DNA of 42,932 bases from Bacteroidales bacterium (GCA_017480185.1 JAFVBC010000034.1:1-42932), one strand, 5' to 3'; shown: positions 7,673 to 16,644, counted from the stretch's first letter. Notes: generated from the sequence alone by a model not told the origin. Program-made: numbers and translations.

Positions 7673-7729
7673 GACTGGTGGGTGATAATGATGTGCTTTG
7701 TTGGCTGTGGCGATGAGAAAAGGTGGTGG

Positions 7730-8131
7730 CTAACTGATGCGAGCAATGGTGCGTTGCAGCGACAACACCTGACTTTTCAGTTGTTTTATTTGGTCTTGTA
7801 GGTTGGCATTCTGACTGCGCAGTCGGCGATTCTCTTCGATGATTTCGAGTACGGAGGTGTCGTCTGGGTCTGATTTTGTGGGACGAGCTTTTATAGCACT
7901 GGGAGAGGCTTGGGGTGTTGGGGCAGACGATGGTTGCGGGTCGGTGTTGAACACCTTGCCAGCCCCTTGTTGGTCGGCCATGCGGATGAGCGCTGTTGGT
8001 GGAAACGGCATATCGAAGCCCGTGTCGTCCTCAACATATACCATTCCGCCTTGCACTTTTTTTACAATGCCACCACCAACGGCGTTGAGGAATTTCACTT
8101 TGTCGCCTATCTCAAATTTAGACTGTTCCAT
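7730..8131 (-). CDS. Small DUF2027-like protein with SH3-like N-terminus and coiled coil
   Basis: 133 residues. The N-terminus FEIGDKVKFLNAVGGGIVKKVQ and VYVEDDTGFDMPFPPTALI matches the small barrel at the start of Bacteroidetes DUF2027/Smr proteins. A Pro/Ser/Ala/Thr-rich linker (about 60-90) leads to a C-terminal coiled coil (NRRLRSQNANLQDQIKQLK). The Smr nuclease domain of longer family members is absent, so this is a short form or a separate family. Lies between mpl and ispG on the - strand. Confidence 0.65.
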   Translation of the reverse strand: MEQSKFEIGDKVKFLNAVGGGIVKKVQGGMVYVEDDTGFDMPFPPTALIRMADQQGAGKVFNTDPQPSSAPTPQASPSAIKARPTKSDPDDTSVLEIIEENRRLRSQNANLQDQIKQLKSQVLSLQRTIARIS

Positions 8132-8179
8132 TCGGTTTTTTGTTTATAAGTGTTGCAGATGAAGGGGTTGAAGTTTAGA

Positions 8180-9550
8180 TTAACGGTTGAGTAGCGTTGA
8201 TGCTAACTGGTGAATATCAAGTCCATCGAAAGTGCCACTACTCATCATAAGTAGGTTGCTGTTGTGCCACGTTTGAGTTCGCAGGTGTTGGCATAAACTT
8301 TCGGTGTCGGTGAATACGGAAACATTGCCTCCAAAGGCGTCGCATACCTGCTGTGGGTCGAGTGGTGGTAGTCGTTTCAAGGCAAGAGCATGTTGGCTGA
8401 AGTAAACGCAGCGGTCGTCGGCATTGACCATTGTGTCGTGATATTGACCGAGGAACTGCTGTGTGAGCGAGCTAAAAGTATGCAGCTCGATGCATGCAAC
8501 AAGTTTGCGTTGTGGGTATTGTTCGCGCATGGCATTGATGGTGGCTCGTAGTTTGGATGGGGCGTGAGCAAAGTCCTTGTAAACGGCACAATTGTCGTTA
8601 GCTTGCACCAATTCCAAACGCTTGGCAGCTCCTTCAAAGGTTGATATTGCCTGTGCAAAATCGGCATCGGATATGCCTAAAAGTGAACATGCCTTTTGCG
8701 CAGCACGAATGTTAAGAAGATTGTGTCGCCCGAATACCCGAATGGGTGTAAAGGTGGAAGTGTCATCGCCGAGTTGCACGAGGGTTTGCCCATTGTTGAT
8801 GTGATAGGGCGGACAATGATAGGGCGACGATGCAATGTTGGTCGGGCAAGATTGTTCTACGATATTGACTACTGTGGCATCCTCTTCGCAATAGATGAGG
8901 TGGCCATCGGGTTCGATGAGGTTTATGAATTTGGCGAACTGATTGCTGTAGTCGTCGAATGTTGGAAAGACGTTGATATGGTCCCACTCAATGCCTGTAA
9001 GTATGGCTATGTGAGGGTGGTAGAGATGAAACTTTGGTCGGGGATCGATGGGCGAGGTGAGATACTCGTCGCCTTCAATGACCATTACTTTGGCTGTGTC
9101 GCTAAGTCGCACCATATTGTCTACACCCCTAATCTGAGCTCCTACCATGTAGTCGGCATCAACACCACAGTGGCGCAACACGTGCAGTATCATGGCCGTC
9201 GTGGTCGTTTTGCCGTGGCTGCCACCCACCACGATGCGAGTTTTCTGACGCGACTGCTCGTACAAGTACTCTGGGTAACTGTAGATCTTTAATCCCAAAT
9301 CGCGAGCTCGTTGCAGTTCGGGATTGTCGGTTCGGGCATGCATTCCGAGTACCACTGCATCAAGGTCGGTGGTGATGCGTTCGGGATGCCAACCCTCTTG
9401 GGGTGGCAGAATGCCACAAGCTGCGAGATGCGACCTGGCGGGATCGAAAATCTCATCGTCGCTGCCTGTAACCTCGATGCCCTTTCGACAGAGGGCTATG
9501 GCCAGACTGTGCATGGCTGCACCTCCAATGGCAATAAAGTGTACTTTCAT
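8180..9550 (-). CDS. mpl: UDP-MurNAc:L-Ala-gamma-D-Glu-meso-Dap ligase (murein peptide ligase)
   Basis: 456 residues, typical for Mpl. A cytoplasmic Mur-ligase that attaches recycled tripeptide to UDP-MurNAc. Motifs: N-terminal nucleotide-binding MKVHFIAIGGAAMHSLA, the ATP loop VVGGSHGKTTTTAM, IEGDEYLTSPID, TGIEWDHINVFPT and GRHNLLNIRAA. The MKVHFIAIGG start (9550) is chosen; the open extension to 9661 lacks homology and overlaps the upstream gene. Nineteen bases separate it from the HD-domain gene, suggesting cotranscription. Confidence 0.93.
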   Translation of the reverse strand: MKVHFIAIGGAAMHSLAIALCRKGIEVTGSDDEIFDPARSHLAACGILPPQEGWHPERITTDLDAVVLGMHARTDNPELQRARDLGLKIYSYPEYLYEQSRQKTRIVVGGSHGKTTTTAMILHVLRHCGVDADYMVGAQIRGVDNMVRLSDTAKVMVIEGDEYLTSPIDPRPKFHLYHPHIAILTGIEWDHINVFPTFDDYSNQFAKFINLIEPDGHLIYCEEDATVVNIVEQSCPTNIASSPYHCPPYHINNGQTLVQLGDDTSTFTPIRVFGRHNLLNIRAAQKACSLLGISDADFAQAISTFEGAAKRLELVQANDNCAVYKDFAHAPSKLRATINAMREQYPQRKLVACIELHTFSSLTQQFLGQYHDTMVNADDRCVYFSQHALALKRLPPLDPQQVCDAFGGNVSVFTDTESLCQHLRTQTWHNSNLLMMSSGTFDGLDIHQLASTLLNR

Positions 9551-9569
9551 TTTTTTTGCGACGCAATAA

Positions 9570-10730
9570 TTAGTTTTGTGTGATGGGCTTGGGAAAGAAA
9601 TGAAAATACTTTGTGACCTGCTTCTCAAGAAAATGTCGGTCAAGTTGGTCACTGGCTTCACTTATGTCAACGCAACGTCCGTCTTTGAAAAGAACTTTTA
9701 TTTCTTGGTCGGCAAAGTCGTAGGATCGATTCCTCAATTCTCCTGTGCCAGAGATGTAGGAGTTTTCCTTATTGCAAAACGGGGTATTGCTGAAAGAGAT
9801 GGCTGGTAGATGGCGGTTTATGAGGTTTGTACTCAAGGTACGAAGCGTCTCGTCGGATGAATGCATCCACTGTTTGACCGCCACAGTTATGTCATCATCG
9901 TCTATTTCTGCAAACTTGTCAAGAAGCTCTGGCGTTTGTCGGAAATCGTTCTCGGAATAGAAATGTCTGAAAAAAGATTGAAGGGTGTCGTTTTGACAGG
10001 GCTCGGAAATGTGGCGTACGCGCTTGAAAATGTTCAATAGTAGTTGGTCGGCAGCAATAACAGTTTTGTGCATATATACCTGCCAGTACATCAGTCGACG
10101 ACTGATGATGAATTTTTCAACACTATAAATACCTTTTTGATCAACTACCAGTTCGTCGTCTTTAACGTTGAGCATACTTATTATTCGGTCGGTACCGACA
10201 ATACCTTCGCTGACTCCGGTAAAGAAACTATCTCGCCCAAGGTAGTCAAGGCGGTCCATATCCAATTGGCTGCTAACCAACTGGTGAAGAAAATGTTTGG
10301 AATAAGTATTTTTGAAAATAGATATCGCTGTGTCAAGCCGCCCGTTAGTGTTCATCCTCTCCATAAACATCTCGGTAAGCGTCTCGTGAGGGACGTCTAC
10401 AAGAACTCTCTCGCTTGTGTGCGAGAACGGACCGTGTCCTATGTCGTGCAAAAGTATGGCCAATTTGGCACCTTGTGCTTCGTTGTCGGTAATGTCAATG
10501 CCCTTTTGTTTCAACACCTCAAGTGCGCGTCCCATAAGGTTGAGCGCACCAAGCATATGGCTGAAACGGGTGTGCATTGCCCCGGGATAAACCAAGTATG
10601 TAAGTCCTAACTGTTTTATTCTTCGTTGGCGCTGAAAGAAAGGGTGCTCAATGACACTGAGGATAACAGGGTCGTCTATTGATAGAAATCCGTCGTAAAC
10701 TGGATCGTTGATTATCTTACGCTTAGTCAT
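9570..10730 (-). CDS. HD-domain phosphohydrolase (dGTPase/SAMHD1-like superfamily)
   Basis: 386 residues. HD-superfamily metal ligands are visible: H58 in TRFSHMLG, H95/D96 in LLHDIGHGPFSH, and a later Asp in SQLDMDRLDYLGRDS. The last motif is typical of the SAMHD1-like subgroup found widely in Bacteroidetes, where substrates (dNTPs or other nucleotides) are mostly unproven. Cytoplasmic, no membrane segment. Its start overlaps the end of the C_GCAxxG gene by 8 bases. Confidence 0.9.
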   Translation of the reverse strand: MTKRKIINDPVYDGFLSIDDPVILSVIEHPFFQRQRRIKQLGLTYLVYPGAMHTRFSHMLGALNLMGRALEVLKQKGIDITDNEAQGAKLAILLHDIGHGPFSHTSERVLVDVPHETLTEMFMERMNTNGRLDTAISIFKNTYSKHFLHQLVSSQLDMDRLDYLGRDSFFTGVSEGIVGTDRIISMLNVKDDELVVDQKGIYSVEKFIISRRLMYWQVYMHKTVIAADQLLLNIFKRVRHISEPCQNDTLQSFFRHFYSENDFRQTPELLDKFAEIDDDDITVAVKQWMHSSDETLRTLSTNLINRHLPAISFSNTPFCNKENSYISGTGELRNRSYDFADQEIKVLFKDGRCVDISEASDQLDRHFLEKQVTKYFHFFPKPITQN

Positions 10731-11085
10731 TGCAAACGTTTGCTAAAAGTCCAGCTGCATAGGCTACCAATTCGTTGCAAGGCTTTTTGCCCATTTGTAG
10801 TAGTCGTGAGCATACTATGTCGCCATTATCAGCACGAAATGTTTCAATAAGTGGACGTACATTCTCCGTTTTATCGGTCAGCCCACATACCATAGCCATG
10901 CCACTAACACATCCACACACCTCGCGGCATCCTGCAATACCACGCCCAAATGGGGCGGAAACTTTTTGGGCAGTTTGACTATCAATGGGTAGGATGTCGG
11001 AGTAGGCCAGAACCACCGCTTGACAGCAGTTACAGCCTGCGTGGTGATGATTACGGGCCTGTTCTATTCTTTGCTCTTTTGTCAT
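10723..11085 (-). CDS. C_GCAxxG_C_C family redox-type protein
   Basis: 120 residues, Cys-rich. Matches the C_GCAxxG_C_C family: AGCNCCQAVVLAYSD, FGRGIAGCREVCGCVSGMAMVCGL, and later Cys residues in IVCSRLL, KPCNELV and ANVCND. The family is predicted to be redox-active or metal-binding; reaction unknown. The ATG at 11085 overlaps the stop of the upstream methyltransferase (ATGA), which decides the start against a longer open frame to 11133. Confidence 0.85.
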   Translation of the reverse strand: MTKEQRIEQARNHHHAGCNCCQAVVLAYSDILPIDSQTAQKVSAPFGRGIAGCREVCGCVSGMAMVCGLTDKTENVRPLIETFRADNGDIVCSRLLQMGKKPCNELVAYAAGLLANVCND

Positions 11086-11642
11086 CTCTGTAGTATTTTG
11101 AATAATTCCCACATTATTATTGCTGCGGCGCAACTGACGTTGAGACTGTGTTTAGTGCCGTATTGTGGTATCTCCAATGCTCCATCGCACAAAGGTAACA
11201 CCTCATCCTGAACACCGTCAACCTCATTGCCAAGTACAATGGCGATTGGTGTCTTGATTTTATTACCGAAGTGCAATGCAAATTCTTGGCTTCCTAACTT
11301 TATACTATTGTCAACCTGCTCAATGGCATATATCTTATACCCTTTGCTTTTCAAGGTACATAGGCAGTCGGTGGTTTGTTCGAAATAAACCCAATCGACA
11401 CTCTGCTCTGCACCGAGGGCTGTTTTATGTATTTCGCGATGGGGAGGAGTGGAGCAAATACCGCACAGCACTATTTGTTCTATTCGGAATGCATCGGCTG
11501 TGCGGAATATCGACCCAATATTGTTAAGGCTACGCACATTGTCAATCACCACCGTGAGTGGGGTTTTCTCACTTTGATGAAACTCGTCTATTGATAAACG
11601 GTGCATTTCGTCGGTAGTCAGTTTGTGAGCCATAAGTGTCAA
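11082..11642 (-). CDS. SpoU/TrmH-family RNA 2'-O-ribose methyltransferase
   Basis: 186 residues. Predicted SAM-dependent methyltransferase of the knotted SPOUT class acting on tRNA or rRNA. Motif 1 VVIDNVRSLNNIGSIFRTADAF, motif 2 IAIVLGNEVDGVQDEVLPLCD and motif 3 EIPQYGTKHSLNVSCAAAI are all present, including the N in SLNVS. The substrate nucleotide cannot be told from sequence. A start at 11633 (MAHKL) is also possible. First gene of a six-gene - strand operon running to ispG. Confidence 0.93.
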   Translation of the reverse strand: MTLMAHKLTTDEMHRLSIDEFHQSEKTPLTVVIDNVRSLNNIGSIFRTADAFRIEQIVLCGICSTPPHREIHKTALGAEQSVDWVYFEQTTDCLCTLKSKGYKIYAIEQVDNSIKLGSQEFALHFGNKIKTPIAIVLGNEVDGVQDEVLPLCDGALEIPQYGTKHSLNVSCAAAIIMWELFKILQR

Positions 11643-11701
11643 TCAAACGAAAAACTTTGCCTTTTATTGTTGTGTGTAGCACGAGAATATATTGTTGATT
11701 T

Positions 11702-14023
11702 TTATAGCTTCAGTTGTGCTCCAGCGTAGTATGTCCGTGGTAAAAGTGGACCATATATGTATGAAGCGTCCCTTTGCCACCCGCTGTCAAAGTCGTCTTG
11801 AAAACTATCCAATATGTTTTTCACGCCACAGGATATTTCTATTTCGCTTTTAGCACCTAATGGGATGGTATACGATGCTTTGATGCCAGCATCAAAGAAG
11901 GCAGGTGTCTTCACCTGTTTTATTATCTCATCCGAACTGTATTCGTCAATTGTTGTGTGGTATAAAAGCATTGAACCAGTGAATGTCCCTGTTACAGAAA
12001 TGGATAGTTGTCGGATTGGTCTATAGTCAGCCGTAAAATATCCATAGCAATTTGGCACGCGCTCCATACGCTGCTCATATTTCCCCTCGTCCCATTCCTG
12101 CCCATTACCAGTGTATCTGCTGCTTTGCCACGTTGCACCAGCGACGAGTTGCATACGGTTGATGGGGTTGATGCGCACCTCAACATTTATGCCTTTCACT
12201 ACAGCACCATCCTCGTTGCGACGTTCATAGTGGCGAATACCTGTAGTGGTGTCGCCGAATAAAAGTTCGTTGACAAACGCATCATTTATTTGTGTGTAGA
12301 ATGCTTCTGCAGCGATATTTCCTTCGACATTGGCTATGTGGAAACAGATATCGCTTGCAGCAGTAAACGAGTGAGACTTTTCGTGTCGAAGGTTAGTAGC
12401 ATTGGTTATTCTGTATAGCTCTCCATTCACTGCCCCCACATGCAAATCCTCGTCATACACTTGTGGCGCTCTGAATCCCGTGGCATATCCGACCCGAAAA
12501 ACGATATGGTTTGTAGGGGCATAGCGCACGTTAAGGCGTGGACTGACTATTGGTTTGTTGAGCATAGAGTGTATGTCGGCACGAACACCAGCAAGCAGTG
12601 TCCATCGGTCGTTGTGCCACTCATCTTGTGCATATAAACTTGCTGTGTTTACCATCTGTGTTACGGTGTCGGGCATTGAGAGGGTGTAGTCTTGTAGATG
12701 GGTGTAGGAGTGTTCCAGACCGACAGTAAACTCGCTACCGAATGGCTTCTGATCGAAAAAAGAATGACAAAACAACACTCCCTCATTGGTGGTTATTTCT
12801 TTGGTATAACCATACGAGTTGCCATAGGGTTCACTGTCATCGCGTTCTCCATAGTAACTCTCTCGGTTGGCATTCTGAAAAGCCGTAAACAATGTAAGGT
12901 GGCTTTTACCGTCGACAGCAAACCAGTCCCATCGTAGGTCGCCGCTATGTATGTCATGTTCTCCACCTTCGCTCACATGTGCTTGGTTTGGTGGTAGGTT
13001 AAACAGGTCGCCTCCTCGGCGGTAGTCTTTTATATTGTGGTACTCTATGTTCAGTTTGGAATAGTTACTTGTGCGAACAAAACCGCTCATTCCCAACATG
13101 TGTGCTTTCAAAAGGCCTACTTCCGAATAACCGTCGTTGTTGCGGTCGTAGGGGTCTCTGTGTCGGTTGTGCCCATATATAAATAGCCCAGCCGAAAGAT
13201 TGTCGGTTACAGCCGAAGCATTGAAAGCGTTGTTCAAATCCAATGCTTTGCCCCCAATAAGTCGCGTGGTGTTTGCTACCGATGCAGCATTAGTAAGAGG
13301 GTCTTTTGTTATGACATTGATCACACCTGCAATGGCGTTGCTGCCATAGAGTGCCGATCCGCCACCGCGCATCACCTCTATGCGGTCTATCATCGACGAT
13401 GGCAATTGCTCCAGTAGGTAGACATTAGAGAGTGCGCCATTTACTGGTCTGCTGTTGATGAGCACTTGCGAATACTCGCCACCCAATCCGTTGAGGCGCA
13501 CATTGTACGCTCCGCAGTTCTGACATGTATTGTCAATGCCAACGCCTGTTTGCATTGTCAGACCTTCGCCCAGGTTAAAGGCCGATGCCTTCTCCAGTTG
13601 GTCTGCGCTAACCACGCTTACCGTAGCCACCGCTTCCGATCTTGTTGTGGCATGTTGGGTGGCCGTAATAACCACCTGCTGCAGAGCCACCACGTCGGGC
13701 TCTATTCTGACGTCTATCTCCACAACGCGCTGGCGCTCGGTGGTTACCTCTACTATTGCTTGTTTATAACCCAGGCCTCGAACCATCAATCGGTGTGTGC
13801 CAACAGGGCAGTTTGAGATTATGAAATGACCACTAACATCACTCACCGCTCCAACGCTGGTGCCTTCTATCATCACATTTACGTAGGGCACATGGTCGCC
13901 CGTTTGGGCATCTATTACGTGTCCCACTATGCCAGCATCGGTGCCGACATTTACTTGCCCTTGTATGGGCTTCGACAGTAGCAACAGGGTCGCTGCCACC
14001 TGCAATATTCTTTTAATATCCAT
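11702..14023 (-). CDS. TonB-dependent outer-membrane receptor with carboxypeptidase-regulatory-like domain
   Basis: 773 residues. Signal peptide at about 1-22 (ATLLLLSKPIQGQ). Residues 31-115 form the CarboxypepD_reg-like domain (IVGHVIDAQTGDHVPYVNVM); the plug follows (QQVVITATQHATTRSEAVATVSV, LNGLGGEYSQVLINSRPVNG, MRGGGSALYGSNAIAGVINVITK), then a beta barrel to LRY-type ends (TYYAGAQLKL). The plug has CQNCGAYNVRLNGL, a Cys pair seen in a Bacteroidetes receptor subgroup. Length and lack of a SusD partner argue for small-ligand or metal-chelate uptake rather than glycan uptake. The His/Cys-rich gene just upstream on the same strand supports a metal link (inference). Confidence 0.93.
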   Translation of the reverse strand: MDIKRILQVAATLLLLSKPIQGQVNVGTDAGIVGHVIDAQTGDHVPYVNVMIEGTSVGAVSDVSGHFIISNCPVGTHRLMVRGLGYKQAIVEVTTERQRVVEIDVRIEPDVVALQQVVITATQHATTRSEAVATVSVVSADQLEKASAFNLGEGLTMQTGVGIDNTCQNCGAYNVRLNGLGGEYSQVLINSRPVNGALSNVYLLEQLPSSMIDRIEVMRGGGSALYGSNAIAGVINVITKDPLTNAASVANTTRLIGGKALDLNNAFNASAVTDNLSAGLFIYGHNRHRDPYDRNNDGYSEVGLLKAHMLGMSGFVRTSNYSKLNIEYHNIKDYRRGGDLFNLPPNQAHVSEGGEHDIHSGDLRWDWFAVDGKSHLTLFTAFQNANRESYYGERDDSEPYGNSYGYTKEITTNEGVLFCHSFFDQKPFGSEFTVGLEHSYTHLQDYTLSMPDTVTQMVNTASLYAQDEWHNDRWTLLAGVRADIHSMLNKPIVSPRLNVRYAPTNHIVFRVGYATGFRAPQVYDEDLHVGAVNGELYRITNATNLRHEKSHSFTAASDICFHIANVEGNIAAEAFYTQINDAFVNELLFGDTTTGIRHYERRNEDGAVVKGINVEVRINPINRMQLVAGATWQSSRYTGNGQEWDEGKYEQRMERVPNCYGYFTADYRPIRQLSISVTGTFTGSMLLYHTTIDEYSSDEIIKQVKTPAFFDAGIKASYTIPLGAKSEIEISCGVKNILDSFQDDFDSGWQRDASYIYGPLLPRTYYAGAQLKL

Positions 14024-14126
14024 TTGCTATTCTTCCTTTCAAATCGTTAAACAAAACACCACAATCCAGCAAGCAAGACGCAATCTTGCTTGCATGGCCT
14101 TTTATGGCACAGGTACATATTTTGTT

Positions 14127-14468
14127 TTAGCAAATGGGAGGAGCCCGAAAGCGAGAGTAGAGACGAGCTTCGACGACAACAGCTGTCTTTTGCTGCATCT
14201 CTATGGTGTGGCACTGCTCAACGTTGATTATGTCAGTGTCTTGCGGCGCAAAATAATGCAGCGAAGAGATAATCTGACACACCACGCACAGATGCGTCGT
14301 GGCCGATGCCTCCTGCATGTGCTTACTGTGCGACACGTGGTGTGCACAGTCTATGCACGTCTGCGTTGTGGGGGCAGACTCATGGTGGGTGTGCAACGAC
14401 AGCACTATGAGCAACGGCAAATAGGCCGCCAGCAACACCAACGGAGCTATGCGTTTATGCAGTCTCAT
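14127..14468 (-). CDS. Small exported His/Cys-rich protein next to the TonB receptor
   Basis: 113 residues. A hydrophobic segment LVLLAAYLPLLIVLSLHTHHE at about 8-26 acts as signal or anchor. The rest carries clustered metal-ligand residues: HTHHE, CIDCAHHVSHSKHM, HLCVVC and later QCHTIE, with a basic C-terminal tail RLYSRFRAPPIC. Proteins of this sort commonly precede TonB receptors in Bacteroidetes and resemble the DUF2946 type in layout, but I cannot assign a family. Start 14468 is preferred (AGGTGA shortly upstream) over an in-frame TTG at 14486. About 100 bases separate it from the receptor gene. Confidence 0.65.
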   Translation of the reverse strand: MRLHKRIAPLVLLAAYLPLLIVLSLHTHHESAPTTQTCIDCAHHVSHSKHMQEASATTHLCVVCQIISSLHYFAPQDTDIINVEQCHTIEMQQKTAVVVEARLYSRFRAPPIC

Positions 14469-14530
14469 TTCACCTAACAACGGCAACTGGACAGAAATAG
14501 TGTGTGTTGATACAGAAAAAGTTAGATGCG

Positions 14531-14584
14531 GTTAAAAAAAACGAGGGGGGTGAAGTGTATCTTCATACACTTCACCCCCTCGTT
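14531..14584 (-). terminator. Strong intrinsic terminator of the 14645-16211 operon
   Basis: ACGAGGGGGGTGAAGTGTAT (14541-14560), loop CTTC, then ATACACTTCACCCCCTCGT pair over about 19 bp with one bulged base. On the - strand the hairpin is followed by a run of eight T (the A run at 14534-14541), a textbook terminator for the operon ending at 14645. Confidence 0.9.
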
Positions 14585-14644
14585 ACATTAACTAAAAATA
14601 TCAAAATCTACCAGCCTTTCAACCGGATGCTTTTGATCACTTTC

Positions 14645-15052
14645 TTATTGGGCCGAGGCCTGTTGCGGCACAACGTCTATCGTTGCCCCCGAAGCGCCCA
14701 ATAGGGTCTGAAAATCTTCTCCGTCTTGTGCATCTACACCACGCACCACAATGCACGGGGCCGACTTCATCACCTTGTCGGCCATCATTTTGCTATAGCC
14801 CTTTATGCGACACAATTCTTTTTTCAACTGTCTGGGATTAGGACCAACCTCGGTCAACTGCACATCGTAGTTACCCATCTTGAAGTTGGGCACAGCCATC
14901 TTCTGAGCTTTGACAATCTTTATTATCAAAGCCACAATCTTCCATGCCAGCCACAACAAGCCCAGCATGATGGCCACGGCCATACACACAGCCTTGAATG
15001 CATTGTTACTCGAACCAAATCCGTTCCAAAGGTTTCTGAACAGTCTTTCCAT
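14645..15052 (-). CDS. Membrane-anchored protein with ribosomal L7/L12-like C-terminal domain
   Basis: 135 residues. One transmembrane segment at about 21-48 (VCMAVAIMLGLLWLAWKIVALIIKI without further hydrophobic parts). Residues about 62-128 follow the L7/L12 C-terminal fold: strand NYDVQLTEVG, helix RQLKKELCRIKGYSKMMADKVMKSAP, strand IVVRGV, helix DFQTLLGASGA, strand TIDVV, with the GYS--MADKVMKSAP segment standing where L12 has the G-GLKEAKDLVE-AP motif. Such L12-like domains also occur in non-ribosomal bacterial proteins. No function known. Downstream partner of the 15084-16211 gene, 31 bases apart. Confidence 0.7.
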   Translation of the reverse strand: MERLFRNLWNGFGSSNNAFKAVCMAVAIMLGLLWLAWKIVALIIKIVKAQKMAVPNFKMGNYDVQLTEVGPNPRQLKKELCRIKGYSKMMADKVMKSAPCIVVRGVDAQDGEDFQTLLGASGATIDVVPQQASAQ

Positions 15053-15083
15053 TTTCTTTAGTTTTTATGGTTTATCAATAATG

Positions 15084-16211
15084 TTAAATATGAAAATCTT
15101 CATACACTTCTACAATCGTGCCATCCGAGCGAGTATAGCTGCGCGATGGGAATAACTTGCTACCCACCACCAAGAGAGCAATTGCTCCGACTATGGTGAT
15201 TATCATCTCCAAAAACACTTTCAAGAAACCCATTACGAAAAGCACCACAGCGGTTACCATGCCTATGCCGTAGATTATGGCAAACAGACTGAATGCCAGA
15301 CCAACAAGGCCTCCCAATGCCCTAATATTGCTGCGCATGCTGATGACAATGCCTGTTATGGTCGACACCACCAGTGCGCCTGCTCCTATCCACAACCACA
15401 TCTCGTCGTTCTTATGGGTATACCCAGCTATGGCTATGCTCACCACCACCAGCACCGCACCGACAATCACGCCCACTATTGGTGCTTTTATACTCAAGTC
15501 GTCGGGGCTCTCGCAAATGCCCGATTTATAGAGTCGCATACTGTAAAACTGCATTATTAACGTGGCTACAAACAGCACAATCCAAAACACAGGCTTTCCC
15601 CAGCCAAAGCGTTTTGTGTCGAGCCACCAAAGCATGTCGCTTCCAAGCATCAACACTCCGCCAATCTCAATGGCAATGGCCGTCAGCATCAGCAGTGGAA
15701 AAAGTATTGCCGTAATAGCATTGGCTCCCCTACGTGCCATCATGATTCCCAGCATGGTGGCAATGACCATCAACACAAACACGCCCAAATAGGGCGCGGA
15801 AGTGTAGTAGAAATGCCCTAACGGCGAATGCTGCTTATCACTAACCTTGAAAAAACTTTTTGTACCCTCGGCATTCTTTGTGCTATAAACCAAATCTCGT
15901 GTCGACACATACATACTCTTACCCTTGTGGGTTACTTTTACATAAGTGTCACTAAAGTTCTTGTGTATCAGCGGATTGGTTAGGCCTACTACAGTCGTGT
16001 CGCGTGCGGCAACGGCCACAATGGTACCATTGGGCAACGTAGCCACCTGCTTATCAACGGTCGGTTGACCTTTCTTGTCGGCTTTTTTCACCGAATAGGC
16101 TGCCGCAGTGTTGCCAAACTGCGCATCGACCACATAGTAACGTTGGGCTTGTGTGTTGCCTACCATAAACAACACAACCAAAGCCATCAACGTCTTTTTC
16201 AACGTTTTCAT
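15084..16211 (-). CDS. Exported SH3-like polytopic membrane protein, family unknown
   Basis: 375 residues. Signal peptide about 1-22 (LMALVVLFMVGNTQAQ), then a periplasmic region of about 110 residues with strand-rich SH3-like features (TLPNGTIVAVAARDTTVVGL, DTYVKVTHKGKSMYVSTRDLV). From about 140 onward it has some eight hydrophobic segments, a GKPVFWIVLFVATLI region, and a short soluble tail ending SRSYTRSDGTIVEVYEDFHI. Not recognised. Cotranscribed with the L12-like membrane protein; a -7 box lies at 16358-16365. Confidence 0.75.
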   Translation of the reverse strand: MKTLKKTLMALVVLFMVGNTQAQRYYVVDAQFGNTAAAYSVKKADKKGQPTVDKQVATLPNGTIVAVAARDTTVVGLTNPLIHKNFSDTYVKVTHKGKSMYVSTRDLVYSTKNAEGTKSFFKVSDKQHSPLGHFYYTSAPYLGVFVLMVIATMLGIMMARRGANAITAILFPLLMLTAIAIEIGGVLMLGSDMLWWLDTKRFGWGKPVFWIVLFVATLIMQFYSMRLYKSGICESPDDLSIKAPIVGVIVGAVLVVVSIAIAGYTHKNDEMWLWIGAGALVVSTITGIVISMRSNIRALGGLVGLAFSLFAIIYGIGMVTAVVLFVMGFLKVFLEMIITIVGAIALLVVGSKLFPSRSYTRSDGTIVEVYEDFHI

Positions 16212-16357
16212 GGTTTTATATTGTTTGAAAGAAAAAAATGACGAGGTGTAAAACCTCCGCGACCAATAGGTATGCCTACCTACAATAGATTGGGGGGGGT
16301 GATTCTTAAGATGTTACGAAGTGAGATGACTTCCATAGCACAAATCGTTAGTAGTTG

Positions 16358-16392
16358 CAAAGATATAATCTTTTCCACATATTTCGCACAAA
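16358..16392 (-). promoter_or_regulatory. Promoter of the SH3-like/L12-like membrane operon
   Basis: On the - strand TTTG (16389-16392), 23 bases, TATCTTTG (16358-16365). It lies about 145 bases before the start at 16211 and reads toward it. Confidence 0.6.
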
Positions 16393-16396
16393 TTTT

Positions 16397-16644
16397 ACCT
16401 CCACTCCCTCTTGGAGTGAGGTGTGCTGTCTCGCATTCTTCCCCTCCTGGGAGGGGTTGGGGTGGGGAAAGAAAAGAGAGAGGTCGGTTGTAGTAGAAGA
16501 CCAAAAGCAAGCGCATACGGTATTTCCGACGACGACCCACCCCTTTGTCCCCTCCCAGGAGGGGAGGGCAGTTGCCTCAATCTCAAACACATCCTCTCCT
16601 GGGGTGAGGTGTGCCATTTCATATTCTTCCCCTCCTGGGAGGGG
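16397..16644. repeat. GC-rich palindromic repeat, family B (partial copy plus full copy)
   Basis: A partial unit (16397-16470: GGAGTGAGGTGTGCTGTC, then ATTCTTCCCCTCCTGGGAGGGG ending GGGGTGGGG) is followed by a fuller unit (16534-16644: ACCCACCCCTTTGTCCCC, TCCCAGGAGGGGA, then GGGGTGAGGTGTGCCATTTC, then the same CCCCTCCTGGGAGGGG hairpin). Both share the central and right parts, so this is a tandem pair. The rest of 16212-16912 holds two promoters and a family A palindrome; no gene seen. Confidence 0.75.
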
